Counted from the stretch's first letter, positions 27,658-37,091 are shown. The stretch is 64,000 bases of DNA from Spartinivicinus poritis (GCF_028858535.1 NZ_JAPMOU010000001.1:248001-312000), one strand, 5' to 3'. Program-made: numbers and translations. Notes: generated from the letters alone by a model not told the origin.

Positions 27658-28216
27658 GCTTAAGCATGATGATGAACAGACCCTGTTAAAGCTGGCACGT
27701 CAGGTGATCACTGCTGGCTGCCAAAAACAAACACTGGCTGAAATTAAACCTGCTGAGTATTCCCCTGCCTTGCAGGAAAAACGCAGTGCGTTTGTCACTT
27801 TAACTAAGCAGCAACTATTAAGGGGCTGTATTGGTAGCCTTAATCCTACTCGCCCTTTAGTTCTAGAGGTAAGCCATAACGCCTATGCAAGTGCATTTGA
27901 AGATTATCGTTTCCCTAATCTGGATAGTAGTGAACTGAACCAGATCAAAATTGAAATATCCATATTATCTCCACATCAACCCATTAATTTTGTTGACGAA
28001 TCATCATTAATAAATCAACTGAAGCCTTTTCAAGATGGTGTCATTCTGCAATACAAACAGCACCGTGGTACATTTTTGCCCCAAGTTTGGGAAAAACTAC
28101 CCAAGCCAGATGCGTTTTTTAAACAGCTCAAACAAAAAGCAAATCTGCCTCCTGATTTTTGGAGTGAAGAAATAAAGTGTTACAAATATCAAGTATTTGC
28201 TTTTCATGAAAGTTAA
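27635..28216 (+). CDS. amrA: AmmeMemoRadiSam system protein A (AMMECR1 family)
   Basis: This 193-aa AMMECR1-domain protein carries the family signature LRGCIGSLNPTRPLVLEV followed by NAYASAFEDYRFP. Human AMMECR1 has no settled biochemical function. The start lies inside the end of the Memo gene; either the ATG at 27635 or the one at 27644 could be used. The three genes AmrS, Memo and AMMECR1 form the conserved triad, here as one gene leftward and two rightward around a 148-base control gap. Confidence 0.9.
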   Translation: MEPMLSAELKHDDEQTLLKLARQVITAGCQKQTLAEIKPAEYSPALQEKRSAFVTLTKQQLLRGCIGSLNPTRPLVLEVSHNAYASAFEDYRFPNLDSSELNQIKIEISILSPHQPINFVDESSLINQLKPFQDGVILQYKQHRGTFLPQVWEKLPKPDAFFKQLKQKANLPPDFWSEEIKCYKYQVFAFHES

Positions 28217-28871
28217 TAGCACCATCACTCATTTAAATAAAACCTAGTTAACAAAAAGCGTTCCTCTCTTTACCACTTATACTATTAAATATAATGCAGC
28301 AACTATTCAAACTTCGCTATCATATATCCTTCACGAATGACTTCTAGGTTTTGTTATCTTCACTCCTTGCCCCAATCACCTATTATTTATAAGCTCATGA
28401 GGCCATCATCACTCGATGGCCGCACCTATAAAACTTTCGTATTGGGTATATAATTATGAAAGATAAATTATTACCACATGCTTAATCTAGCAAAAAAATA
28501 AATATAACTATTTTCAATAATTAGAACCCGTCAATAACCTCATATATCAATTTTTAACGCCCTCTCTCAACTCAATGTAAATATAGTTGACACAAAAAGT
28601 ATAGAATAGTTATTATGATGCCTACTATAGAAAACATTTTTAGAAAAGCCAAACTAGCTCTGACTATAAATTAACGGCCATTAAAATACTTTATACATAC
28701 ATTAGTGACAACGGGTAAAACCAGCATTTCTCATTTTTAATGAAAGCCAACATTTCCAAGCAAGTTATTATCCAGAAATAGCAACTTCCCCAAATAGCAA
28801 GTGAGTCGGGTACATTTAACATTAGCAATAAAGACTTATTTACAAGTCTTTAATAACTGAAAATTTAAACT
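28217..28871. other. Long gap with repeat B copy 2
   Basis: No gene is visible. It contains the second family B repeat at 28328-28449; the rest is AT-rich sequence upstream of the binding-protein gene at 28872. Confidence 0.5.
28328..28449. repeat. Interspersed repeat, family B, copy 2
   Basis: This is the shorter copy of the repeat found at 10303-10472. It runs CCTTCACGAATGACTT, TTTTGTTATCTTC, CCCCAATCACCTATTATTTA, then a perfect GGCCATC-ATCACTC-GATGGCC hairpin and ends ATTGGGTATA. The outer CCCCAATCAC and GTATTGGG arms also pair imperfectly. Confidence 0.65.
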
Positions 28872-29675
28872 ATGAAATACCGTATTTTTTTTAGCTGCCT
28901 ATTTATATGGTTTATTCCACAACTGGCAATTGCCAATGAGTTCAAATGTAATCAAACATTACGTATGGCTATTGGTACACAACGAGAACCTTTTGTTATA
29001 CAGAAAAATACAACTGTTTCTGGGTTTGATATTGATCTATTGCGAGCAGTCGTTAAACAAACAGGCTGCAAACTTAAGCTAGTCAATAATAAAGACCTAA
29101 CCTGGGAAAAGCGTCTAAAAATGATAAAAAGAGGAGAGCTAGATATTGCTTCTGGCGCTTCTTGGGATAATAACCGAGCAGAGTGGGCTCATTATAGTTT
29201 CCCTTATCGTAATGAGTATGCAGGTATTTACATCAAAAAATCTGATGAAAACCAATTTGCTAACAAAACCTTACCCGAGCTACTGTCAAGCTCCTTCACA
29301 TTAGGTGTTACTAAAGGTAATACCTATGGCTCTAAAATAGATACTTTATTAGCCAGTCACAAAAATCAACTGTATTTTGTAACTGACTCTTCAGATTTTT
29401 ATCCATTATTAAGCCAAGGCAAAATCGATGGTTTTATTGGCTACCCTGTAACAGAAATTATTCAACTGATCAGAAATAAGTTGGATGATAAGTTTTCCTT
29501 ACACTATGAAACCGTTATAAAAACAGGACAAGTGCACTATTTATTAAGTAAAAAAACCATCTCACCTGAGTTATTTAATGCATTTAATTCTGCATTAGTA
29601 GCGCTTAGATCAAATGGAGACTATGATAAAATCGTTAAAAAATACTCTATTAGCTATGGAATTAGCACATGGTAG
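28872..29675 (+). CDS. Family-3 amino-acid-type substrate-binding protein (orphan)
   Basis: This 267-aa periplasmic protein has a signal peptide (MKYRIFFSCLFIWFIPQLAIA) and an SBP_bac_3 domain: LRMAIGTQREPFV, VSGFDIDLLRAVVKQTGCKLKLV, ELDIASGASWDNNRAEWAHYS and the lobe-2 segment FTLGVTKGNTYGSK. Relatives bind polar amino acids for ABC transporters or serve as sensors. No permease or ATPase gene is adjacent, so it probably works with a distant transporter. A hairpin follows the stop codon directly. Confidence 0.8.
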   Translation: MKYRIFFSCLFIWFIPQLAIANEFKCNQTLRMAIGTQREPFVIQKNTTVSGFDIDLLRAVVKQTGCKLKLVNNKDLTWEKRLKMIKRGELDIASGASWDNNRAEWAHYSFPYRNEYAGIYIKKSDENQFANKTLPELLSSSFTLGVTKGNTYGSKIDTLLASHKNQLYFVTDSSDFYPLLSQGKIDGFIGYPVTEIIQLIRNKLDDKFSLHYETVIKTGQVHYLLSKKTISPELFNAFNSALVALRSNGDYDKIVKKYSISYGISTW

Positions 29676-29700
29676 AAGAAGGCACGATATGCCTTCTTCT
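29674..29700. terminator. Hairpin terminator, convergent genes
   Basis: AGAAGAAGGCA and TGCCTTCTTCT form a perfect 11-bp stem with a 5-nt loop that begins within the stop codon of the upstream gene. U-tracts are poor on both sides, so termination efficiency is uncertain. Confidence 0.6.
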
Positions 29701-29736
29701 ATAGGCTAGCTATATCACAATATCATTTATTAACCC

Positions 29737-30681
29737 TCATGCAGTACATTCTTGGGGTATCCATGTTTTCCACTTTTCTTCATACTGTTTAATCCACTTA
29801 TCTGCTGCCTCATTGTGGGACATATTATCTACATCTACCCAGGCAGCAACTTCTGCTATCATCTCATTAGAAAAATTAAAATTATTAACTAGCTTATAGG
29901 CACAAGGCCATTTAGACTTCATTTTTACAGAAGTCATTTTTTTCAGCCAGCCACCTTTGGGGTTACCACAATCAAAAGTAAAATTAGGATTTACTCCCCA
30001 TGCACTCTTTTTTTCACACTCTGGAGCGTACTCTGGAAATTCTACAAACTTACCTTTATATTTTGCCTCTACCCAATTCGGGGTCCAGTTAAATAAAACA
30101 ATAGGCTGTTTCTTTTCTGCTGCTTTTTTTAACGCCACCCAAAGATCATCACCCTTTTTAACTTTATCTACTACAAAGTTCATTCCCAAGGCCCGTATTC
30201 TTGCTCTATCAGGCTTTTCCCAAGGCCCAGCTACATAACGCCCTTTATTTTTCGTTTTGCCGCCGGCAAATAAGCTAGCGCACTTATTAAGTGCCTGCCA
30301 ATCTGGTAGGCCAGGGCACTGTTCTTCTACATACTCGGGATACCACCAGTCTTCACGGGTTTTAGCATCATGAGTACCTGCATCTAATGCTTGATTACCT
30401 CCAACCAGCTTATTAAATTTTTCAGACATAGTGCCTTCCCACACTTCTACCTGAACATCTACTTCACCCGTTTTTAATTTCAGCCATTGGGCACTCGACT
30501 TGACTGGCGCATATTCAACCTTGTATCCCATAGAGTTAATCAAACGTCCATAAATATTTGCCAATACCGCCTGGCTCGTCCAATTATTAATAATTACTTT
30601 TACTGGGTTGCTATCCTCTGGCACAGCAGCGAAAGAAAAATTGCTAGCAATAACAAAACAGAAAGCAGTTTTCAGCTTCAT
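29737..30681 (-). CDS. OpuAC-type glycine betaine/choline-like binding protein (orphan)
   Basis: This 314-aa periplasmic protein has a signal peptide (MKLKTAFCFVIASNFSFA) and the OpuAC fold: VKVIINNWTSQAVLANIYGRL at the start, VDVQVEVWEGTM, the Trp-rich stretch KTREDWWYPEYVEEQCPGLPDW, FNWTPNW and a C-terminal WVDVDNMSHNEAADKW. Aromatic residues of this type form the quaternary-amine cage in the family. A paralogue with the same landmarks is transcribed divergently at 30836. No transporter subunit genes are adjacent. Confidence 0.85.
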   Translation of the reverse strand: MKLKTAFCFVIASNFSFAAVPEDSNPVKVIINNWTSQAVLANIYGRLINSMGYKVEYAPVKSSAQWLKLKTGEVDVQVEVWEGTMSEKFNKLVGGNQALDAGTHDAKTREDWWYPEYVEEQCPGLPDWQALNKCASLFAGGKTKNKGRYVAGPWEKPDRARIRALGMNFVVDKVKKGDDLWVALKKAAEKKQPIVLFNWTPNWVEAKYKGKFVEFPEYAPECEKKSAWGVNPNFTFDCGNPKGGWLKKMTSVKMKSKWPCAYKLVNNFNFSNEMIAEVAAWVDVDNMSHNEAADKWIKQYEEKWKTWIPQECTA

Positions 30682-30835
30682 ATTTTCACCTGCTTATTTT
30701 CAATTAAATGGTTTATATCTATACATATTTTTCGTTTTAACAGCGGTATTTTATATACACTTTTCAATTTAGTTTAACTTCCATTAGTAGACTATATTTA
30801 CAATAGTATATAAGCCTATTAAATTGCTATTTAAA

Positions 30836-31816
30836 ATGTGCATTTATAACCTTTTGCTTCAAAGCATGATATTATCAATGTCAGTCTCAATGTCAGAGTT
30901 TGCTATTGGAAGTTCTAATGAGCGGATAAAAATAGTGATAAATGACTGGACCAGCCAGATTGTTATGTCAAATATATCAGCTATTTTTTTTCAAGAGATG
31001 GGTTATAAAACTTCCTTTGTTCAATTAACGACTGATGCTCAGTGGAGTATGATCAGCAGAGGACATATTCATTTACAGTTAGAAGTGTGGGAAGGCACCA
31101 TGGCTACCCAATACAAAAAACTGATGGATAACAATAGAATTATTGATCTTGGTAACCACAATGCTAAAACTCGGGAAGACTGGTGGTACCCTGACTATGT
31201 AGAAGAAAAGTGCCCTGGCCTACCAGATTGGAAAGCACTTCTTGACTGCTCAGAATTATTTACAAATGAAAAATCTAACGGCAAAGGTATTTACTTAGGT
31301 GGCCCATGGGAGAAACCAGATGCCAAACGAATAAGAGTATTAGGGCTTAATTTTAATGTAGAAAGGGTTTCTCATGGCGATCAACTATGGATCGAACTAG
31401 AGCAAGCTTACAATAAAAGAAAACCCATAGTGCTTTTCAACTGGACCCCAAACTGGATTGAATATAAATACAAAGGCAAATTTGTAGAGTTTCCAGAGTA
31501 CTCTACAAAATGCGAGACAGACCCATCATGGGGAATTAACCCAGAAGCAACCTATGATTGCGGCAATCCTAAAAATGGTTGGCTAAAAAAAATTGCCTGG
31601 ATTAAATTTCCCAATAAATGGCCTTGTGCCTATCAAGTCGCCAAAAGAATGAATTTTACCAACGAATTAATTGCCGAACTTGTTTACTGGGTAGATGGAC
31701 AATATTTAACCCATCTACAAGCAGCACAACAATGGATTAAAACTAAAAAGCATATCTGGCAACAATGGATACCACCCGAGTGCAAAAGAGACTCTATGAG
31801 TATATATGAAGAATAA
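30836..31816 (+). CDS. OpuAC-type binding protein, divergent paralogue
   Basis: The 326-aa product mirrors its neighbour: IKIVINDWTSQIVMSNISAI, LQLEVWEGTMATQYKKL, NAKTREDWWYPDYVEEKCP, VLFNWTPNWIEYKYKGKFVEFPEY and a C-terminal WVDGQYLTHLQAAQQWI. The start is probably the ATG at 30836 (an in-frame TTG lies at 30824), which gives a signal-like segment up to about residue 24. The two genes share a 154-base gap, so they may be coregulated. Different ligand-site residues could give different quaternary-amine preferences. Confidence 0.82.
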   Translation: MCIYNLLLQSMILSMSVSMSEFAIGSSNERIKIVINDWTSQIVMSNISAIFFQEMGYKTSFVQLTTDAQWSMISRGHIHLQLEVWEGTMATQYKKLMDNNRIIDLGNHNAKTREDWWYPDYVEEKCPGLPDWKALLDCSELFTNEKSNGKGIYLGGPWEKPDAKRIRVLGLNFNVERVSHGDQLWIELEQAYNKRKPIVLFNWTPNWIEYKYKGKFVEFPEYSTKCETDPSWGINPEATYDCGNPKNGWLKKIAWIKFPNKWPCAYQVAKRMNFTNELIAELVYWVDGQYLTHLQAAQQWIKTKKHIWQQWIPPECKRDSMSIYEE

Positions 31817-32175
31817 TACAGAACTAGACGACCCAAGTTATAAGTTAATTCAGTTACTAAAGTAAACTGGCAAACAAAAATTTTGTGAAATTCTATTACT
31901 CCTCATTTCCCACTTCAATAGTCGTCTAGTTTCCAGTTCAAAACAGAAAAATCTAATTAAACACATTGTAATTACTAACTTCATCTCTTTTTCAGCTCAT
32001 AAAAATATTTATCCAAAAACAAAAGGCCTTATGTAAAAACACCAGCTAACGCACTTACTTCCAAAAAATATTAAACATACTTAATCATAGAGAAATAAAA
32101 AAACCATAAGCTCGACAAATGCTTGCTATACACTTGTCGAGCTTATTTTAAAAACTCAATTTTTAAATTTAATCG
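31817..32175. other. Gap with inverted repeat and terminator
   Basis: No gene is visible. AACTAGACGAC (31822-31832) and GTCGTCTAGTT (31921-31931) form a perfect 11-bp inverted repeat 88 bases apart. A strong terminator lies at 32106-32146. Confidence 0.5.
32106..32146. terminator. Terminator for the carboxypeptidase gene, possibly bidirectional
   Basis: ATAAGCTCGACAA and TTGTCGAGCTTAT form a perfect 13-bp stem with a 15-nt loop. On the minus strand a GG and seven T follow, making a strong terminator after the carboxypeptidase gene. On the plus strand TTTTAAAA follows. Confidence 0.88.
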
Positions 32176-33819
32176 TTACTTTTTATAAGTAAATAGCGCA
32201 CTTACTGCCCCCCAATTATTATCTGCATCTTGTGCACTTACATACACCGTATGCTGACCTTTTTTCCAGCCAGCTGTATCGAGAATTGCTTTAACTGACT
32301 CAACTGGCTGGTTTAAACTACCATCAACTGCTTCAAACCAGCCACTGGGGGTATTTGCTAACCAAGGTGGCTCATCAATAAAATAAGCTACTTTTTGAAT
32401 AGATTGAGCGGGTTCTGCTCCTCTTTTATTGCTATATCGGCGATCATCAGCCGTTGCAACAAGTTCAATAGTTTGGCTAAATTCATCACCCAACGTCTGC
32501 TGTTTTAAATCAATAATATCTGGACCAGCAGGCGTTTTATAAGGACTGCTTACAACTTTTGCCGCATACATAAGTGCTGGTAAGTTGGTGGGTAGAATCT
32601 CCTTCTGGAAATAATCACAAGACTCAAAAAATGCTTTTCCTAACTCAAAAGTAAATGCAGCCACCCCTAGATCACCATAACTCGCTCCATCACTGGTGCC
32701 ATCAGTTTCATATAACTCAACGGACCGATAGGGAGTATGATCATTAAAATAAGCGAACTTACGCCCTAAGGTTTGTAAAGCTTGATGATTAGGTGCATTA
32801 CTTCCAGCAGTCCCCCATGGCCAGAGAATTAACTTGCCATGACTATGAATATCTAAATGAATACCACGAGTGTCTTCTGGTGCAGGATCACCGCGATCTG
32901 GGCCACGTCTATCTGGGAAAATGCCCTTTAAATAAGCTTCAAGCGCTTGCACTTCTGGCTCTGAACCAGCAGCAGTGCCACGATAGGTATCGTTACAAAC
33001 ATTACCACTGGAGCCATTGCTGGTACTATTCCAGGCATAACTAAAGTTACGGTTTAAATCAATCCCTGTACGGTTGCTACTCCAAGCACACTTTGCATCT
33101 AGGTTTACATTCTTACGCCATAACACCCCCTGCTCAGCTTTTTTTCGGCCATCAGGGTTAGCCTGCAATAAAATATGAACCTCATGGTAATCTAAAACCC
33201 AGGTAGCATCTGCTTCTGTTCCATATTCAGACAATAACTGTTTAGCAAAGGTTAAGGTCAAGCCTGCTGTTGCATACTCCCTGGCATGAATGGCACTGCT
33301 AATCATTAATTTAGGTTTAGATTCAATATCATGGGTACGATTAGTTAACTTAAGTACCAGTAAGTCATATCCCCCTTTATTGTTGCTTTTTCCCCATGAA
33401 TCTCCAATATCAACCAACTGCACCAAATCTGGATACTTCGCTTGAAGTGCTACGGCTTGCTGAAAAGTCTCCTCAACTGTTGGATAACAGCTATACCCAG
33501 GTATACCACTGTCATTATCTGCTCGATTTCGAATGTTATCTAATGCCACCTGGTAGCTGGGGTATGGCAATAATTTAAAGCCCTGCCTAAGCAACTTCTG
33601 CTGCTCTTGAGAAGTAGCTGCAATAGTCAAATATCCTGTTTGATAATCAGATTCAAGGGTATCAAACTGCATAACAGCCTGATGTGCTTTAGTCAGATTG
33701 GGAAAGAAAGCTTTTACTGTTTTTTTTTGCTGGCTAATAAGGTCATGACTTGTATGGGCAGAACCAACAACAGCCCCTGTTAGCATTATCCCCACTAGCC
33801 CCCATGAATGAAGTTTCAT
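32176..33819 (-). CDS. Secreted M14-family zinc carboxypeptidase
   Basis: This is an exported metallopeptidase of about 547 aa that removes C-terminal residues from peptides. The signal peptide starts MKLHSWGLVGIMLTGAVVGSAHA-like from the ATG at 33819, preceded by a GAGG; an in-frame ATG at 33843 is less likely. Zinc ligands sit in SSAIHAREYATAG (His and Glu) and DIHSHGKLILWPWG (His). GIDLNRNFSYAW carries the substrate-binding Asn-Arg, and FTFELGKAFF has the catalytic Glu. A C-terminal beta-rich module of about 120 residues follows the catalytic domain. It may supply amino acids to the binding proteins around it. Confidence 0.9.
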   Translation of the reverse strand: MKLHSWGLVGIMLTGAVVGSAHTSHDLISQQKKTVKAFFPNLTKAHQAVMQFDTLESDYQTGYLTIAATSQEQQKLLRQGFKLLPYPSYQVALDNIRNRADNDSGIPGYSCYPTVEETFQQAVALQAKYPDLVQLVDIGDSWGKSNNKGGYDLLVLKLTNRTHDIESKPKLMISSAIHAREYATAGLTLTFAKQLLSEYGTEADATWVLDYHEVHILLQANPDGRKKAEQGVLWRKNVNLDAKCAWSSNRTGIDLNRNFSYAWNSTSNGSSGNVCNDTYRGTAAGSEPEVQALEAYLKGIFPDRRGPDRGDPAPEDTRGIHLDIHSHGKLILWPWGTAGSNAPNHQALQTLGRKFAYFNDHTPYRSVELYETDGTSDGASYGDLGVAAFTFELGKAFFESCDYFQKEILPTNLPALMYAAKVVSSPYKTPAGPDIIDLKQQTLGDEFSQTIELVATADDRRYSNKRGAEPAQSIQKVAYFIDEPPWLANTPSGWFEAVDGSLNQPVESVKAILDTAGWKKGQHTVYVSAQDADNNWGAVSALFTYKK

Positions 33820-33987
33820 TGTTATTGCCTCGTCCTTCTGCACTAGTCCATTTTATTTCGTTCATATATATAACAGGAAATTTCTACCCAACTCAATGTA
33901 AATGAGTTCTTCAATATTATTAGTTTTGTTACAGTTTGTTCTTAAACACTCTCCTTATTCAACAATCACTTGTTTTATTGTTTTAAC

Positions 33988-34011
33988 CTAAAGCCTGTTA
34001 ACAGGCTTTAG
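33988..34011. promoter_or_regulatory. Perfect 24-bp palindrome
   Basis: CTAAAGCCTGTT is followed directly by its exact reverse complement AACAGGCTTTAG. It lies in the divergent gap, 169 bases upstream of the carboxypeptidase start and 95 bases upstream of the binding-protein start. It has no loop, so a protein-binding site is more likely than a terminator. Confidence 0.5.
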
Positions 34012-34105
34012 TGCAGCTGATGTAATTTTTTAATGCTCAGCTACTTTTTCTAGAATTTTGTACTACTATCATCTAAAAGCGGTACCACTTGCAAAGGTAG
34101 TAGTA

Positions 34106-34888
34106 ATGATATTTATGAAAAAAATGGCCTGCTCTATTCTATTAGGCTCAATTGCAAGCGCTTACTCCCTAATCAGCTTTGCAGATAAAACTGTAACTAT
34201 TTCTACAGGTGAGTATAGCCCCTGGGTTTCTAAAAAACTAAAGCATCTTGGCTATGTCAGTCACATTGTTAATGAAGCATTCAAACGCGAAGGCTATACC
34301 GTAGAATTTAAATTTTTTCCTTGGAAACGCGCTTATGAGTCAGCCAAAAAAGGAGAGTTCCACGCTACTTCTTTCTGGTTTAAGTCCCCTGATCGAGAAA
34401 AAGACTTTTACTATAGTGAACCAGTCTCTACCGAAAAAACTGTTTTCTTTCATTTGAAAACTAACCCGCTAACTGACTGGAGTTCAGTAGCAGACTTAAA
34501 AGGAAAAACGATTGGCGCCACCACAGGATACACTTATACCAAAGCATTTTGGGAAGCAGGAGAAAACGGCACAGTAAAAATCAGCACCGCTTCCAGTGAT
34601 GATAAGAATTTTAAAAAACTATTAGCTTCTCGAGTAGATTTATTCCCTATGGGCACAGTGGCAGGGTATGGCTTGCTTGCTGATAAATTTGATGAAACAT
34701 CAGTTCACTTGATTACGTTCCACCCCAAGCCCCTTGTTGAATCTACAGGACACTTATTATTTTCTAAGCAAAAAGCAGGCAATGAGGAATTATTAAAAAT
34801 ATTTAATGCAGGGTTAAAAAAGCTTAAAGATGAAGGACTCGATCAAAAATGGCGGGAAGACTTAATGGCAGGTGGATATAAAAAATAA
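34106..34888 (+). CDS. Family-3 substrate-binding protein (orphan)
   Basis: This is a periplasmic protein of about 260 aa. The ATG at 34106 follows AAAGG and gives the signal peptide MIFMKKMACSILLGSIASAY; the frame extends to 34058. SBP_bac_3 features are STGEYSPWVSKKL, a FKFFPWKRAYESAKKGEF segment and PDREKDFYYSEPV. The FFPWKRA motif recurs in the binding protein at 42772, so the two belong to one subgroup often found without transporter genes. The ligand is unknown. It is convergent with the RNase II gene across a bidirectional terminator. Confidence 0.8.
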   Translation: MIFMKKMACSILLGSIASAYSLISFADKTVTISTGEYSPWVSKKLKHLGYVSHIVNEAFKREGYTVEFKFFPWKRAYESAKKGEFHATSFWFKSPDREKDFYYSEPVSTEKTVFFHLKTNPLTDWSSVADLKGKTIGATTGYTYTKAFWEAGENGTVKISTASSDDKNFKKLLASRVDLFPMGTVAGYGLLADKFDETSVHLITFHPKPLVESTGHLLFSKQKAGNEELLKIFNAGLKKLKDEGLDQKWREDLMAGGYKK

Positions 34889-34914
34889 ATAAGTCAAATC
34901 AACTTTTAAATTTT

Positions 34915-34960
34915 AAAGCAAAAGCCACATTGCCTATTTTAGCTATGTGGCTTTTGCTTT
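34915..34960. terminator. Bidirectional rho-independent terminator
   Basis: AAAGCAAAAGCCACAT and ATGTGGCTTTTGCTTT form a perfect 16-bp stem around a 14-nt loop. It ends the binding-protein gene (plus) and the RNase II gene (minus). Confidence 0.88.
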
Positions 34961-34974
34961 TCTTTCTAATGAGC

Positions 34975-36933
34975 TTAGTTTACTAAGGTAAATCGAACAC
35001 TGCGCCGTTTCACATCAGCCTGTAATAACTGTACGCTAACGGCTTGCTCTAGAGTGAAACGTTGTTCTTTATCTTTACTATGAAGAGTTTGATACAAAGG
35101 ATCAAAGCTATAACTTTGCGGTAGTTTCCGTGCATCTACAAACCCTTCTACACCATTGTCATCTAACCGAACTGTAAAACCAAAGCTATTAAGCTGAACC
35201 ACTTTACCTTGAAATACTTCGGCTGTTTTATCTTGTAAATACTGGCAGATCAACCATTGCTCCATTTCATTGGTTGCCTGGCGAGTACGATATTGTTGTT
35301 GTTGCAACTGCTCAAGCACTTCATTAGATGTCGGCTCTACTGGCTGACTAAGCAATAATGCTTTAATCAAGCGATGCATTAATAAATCATTATATTTACG
35401 AATAGGAGAGGTGAATGTTGTATAAATATCAAACCCCATTCCAGCATGAGGTAACGGCTCATTACTGAATAAACTACGCTCCAGCTGACGACTAAGAATC
35501 GCTTTTACTGGTACCTCAGTGGCCTGGTTATTAAGCGCAAGCAGTACCTGACGATATCCCATAGGATCGGATAGCTGGGAAAAATCGAACGTGGGTAGTT
35601 GCTGTTCAAGTAACTTAGCCACATCATCCAAGCGCTCTTTTCTCAAGCCTGCATTGGTAATATATATGCCTGAGTTAGCCGCTTTCGCTTTGATAAACTG
35701 AGCAGCACAACGATTAGCAGCCACCATACATTCTTCGACTAGTTTATGAGCTGAAAGCCGCTGCTGCTTTTCAATACTGGCTATTTTTTGCTGCTCATTC
35801 AGCACCAGGTTGTAATCAGGCTTATTGTCAAAGCTAACTGCTTGCTGCTCACGATACCGAGTTAGTACTTGCTGCACCGCATAAAGGGAATCAACTGTTT
35901 GTGCGAGTATTTCATTTGCTTCGCCCAATGCACCTTTATTTCCCTGCTCGATATACTCGCTCACTGACTCATAACTAAGCTTTGCCTTTGAGCAAACTAC
36001 TGCGGAGTAAAATTGATAACTTTTAATTTCACCATCTGTCGCTAGTTGCATCTCACAAACTAAAGCTAACCGCTCCTGGTTAGCCATTAATGAACAGCGA
36101 TCATTAGATAAAGCTTCTGGTAGCATAGCCAATGTACGACCAGGCAAATAAACAGACATGCCACGCTCGCGGGCTGCTTGATCAACAGGTGTACCTGGCT
36201 CCACCCAGCTAGCGGGATCAGCAATCGCAATTATTACCCGCCAGCTGCCATCTTCATTAGCTTCAGCGAATAATGCATCATCCATATCTTGAGTAGCTGC
36301 TGAGTCAATCGTAACAAAAGGAATAGCTGTTAAGTCTTGGTGTTGCTCAGTGACTTTATCTCGCACACCTGTAGCCAGAATCTGCTCAACCTGCTGTTGT
36401 ACAGCCTCTGACCAACCATCTTGTAGTTGATACTTATTAATGACATAGTTTGCTTCAATACCTGGCTGTTTATCATTACCAATCACTGTAAGCACTTCTG
36501 CCTGTGGCTTTCCATTTTTTATTGGGTGTTGTACCAAACGACAACGAACATAATCTCCTGCCTGTGCTTTACCCCGTTGTTTAGGTGGGATAAATATCCA
36601 GCGGTTCATCCGTCCATAATCGGGATCAACAAAAACTGCCTTGCCTTTTATTACTATCTTGCCAGTGAATTCTTTAAAGTCACTACGCACTAATTCTTCG
36701 ATCTCAGCAGTAAGTTGACTGCCTTTGCCCCCTGTTAAAGTCACTTTCACCAAATCATGAGGGAGAACTCTTTGTGCTTCTTCCGCATTCAATAATGCTT
36801 GTCTACCATCATCCAACAGGATAGTAGCTGTCTTAAGAGGAGAGTCTTTTACTTTCCCTTGAAATAGTTGTTTTTGAGCCTTGAGTTGTTGTTTTAGTTG
36901 TTTCAGCTGGGCTAATGAATCATTACTTAACAT
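34975..36933 (-). CDS. RNase II/RNase R family 3'-5' exoribonuclease
   Basis: This cytoplasmic hydrolytic exoribonuclease has 652 aa, close to E. coli RNase II and shorter than RNase R. N-terminal cold-shock-type domains are followed by the RNB catalytic domain. That domain has the acidic metal site in FVTIDSAATQDMDDALF, then SVYLPGRTLAMLPEALS, the CSL(M) segment, HAGMGFDIYTTFTSPIRKYNDL and a C-terminal S1 domain (EVFQGKVVQLNSFGFTVRL). RNase II is the closest fit by size, and the gene could be rnb. It stands alone. Confidence 0.88.
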   Translation of the reverse strand: MLSNDSLAQLKQLKQQLKAQKQLFQGKVKDSPLKTATILLDDGRQALLNAEEAQRVLPHDLVKVTLTGGKGSQLTAEIEELVRSDFKEFTGKIVIKGKAVFVDPDYGRMNRWIFIPPKQRGKAQAGDYVRCRLVQHPIKNGKPQAEVLTVIGNDKQPGIEANYVINKYQLQDGWSEAVQQQVEQILATGVRDKVTEQHQDLTAIPFVTIDSAATQDMDDALFAEANEDGSWRVIIAIADPASWVEPGTPVDQAARERGMSVYLPGRTLAMLPEALSNDRCSLMANQERLALVCEMQLATDGEIKSYQFYSAVVCSKAKLSYESVSEYIEQGNKGALGEANEILAQTVDSLYAVQQVLTRYREQQAVSFDNKPDYNLVLNEQQKIASIEKQQRLSAHKLVEECMVAANRCAAQFIKAKAANSGIYITNAGLRKERLDDVAKLLEQQLPTFDFSQLSDPMGYRQVLLALNNQATEVPVKAILSRQLERSLFSNEPLPHAGMGFDIYTTFTSPIRKYNDLLMHRLIKALLLSQPVEPTSNEVLEQLQQQQYRTRQATNEMEQWLICQYLQDKTAEVFQGKVVQLNSFGFTVRLDDNGVEGFVDARKLPQSYSFDPLYQTLHSKDKEQRFTLEQAVSVQLLQADVKRRSVRFTLVN

Positions 36934-37091
36934 GAGTGAAAGGACTTCTGCGTATTGGTTCGTTCAACTTTTAATAGCCAATAAGGCTTATGCTGCATCT
37001 TACTTAAATAACGTTGATAAATAGGATGAAGCGCTAGGATTGGGGCCATTCTACTGAATACCTAGTGGTTAATAAACTGGCAGTTTTGAAA

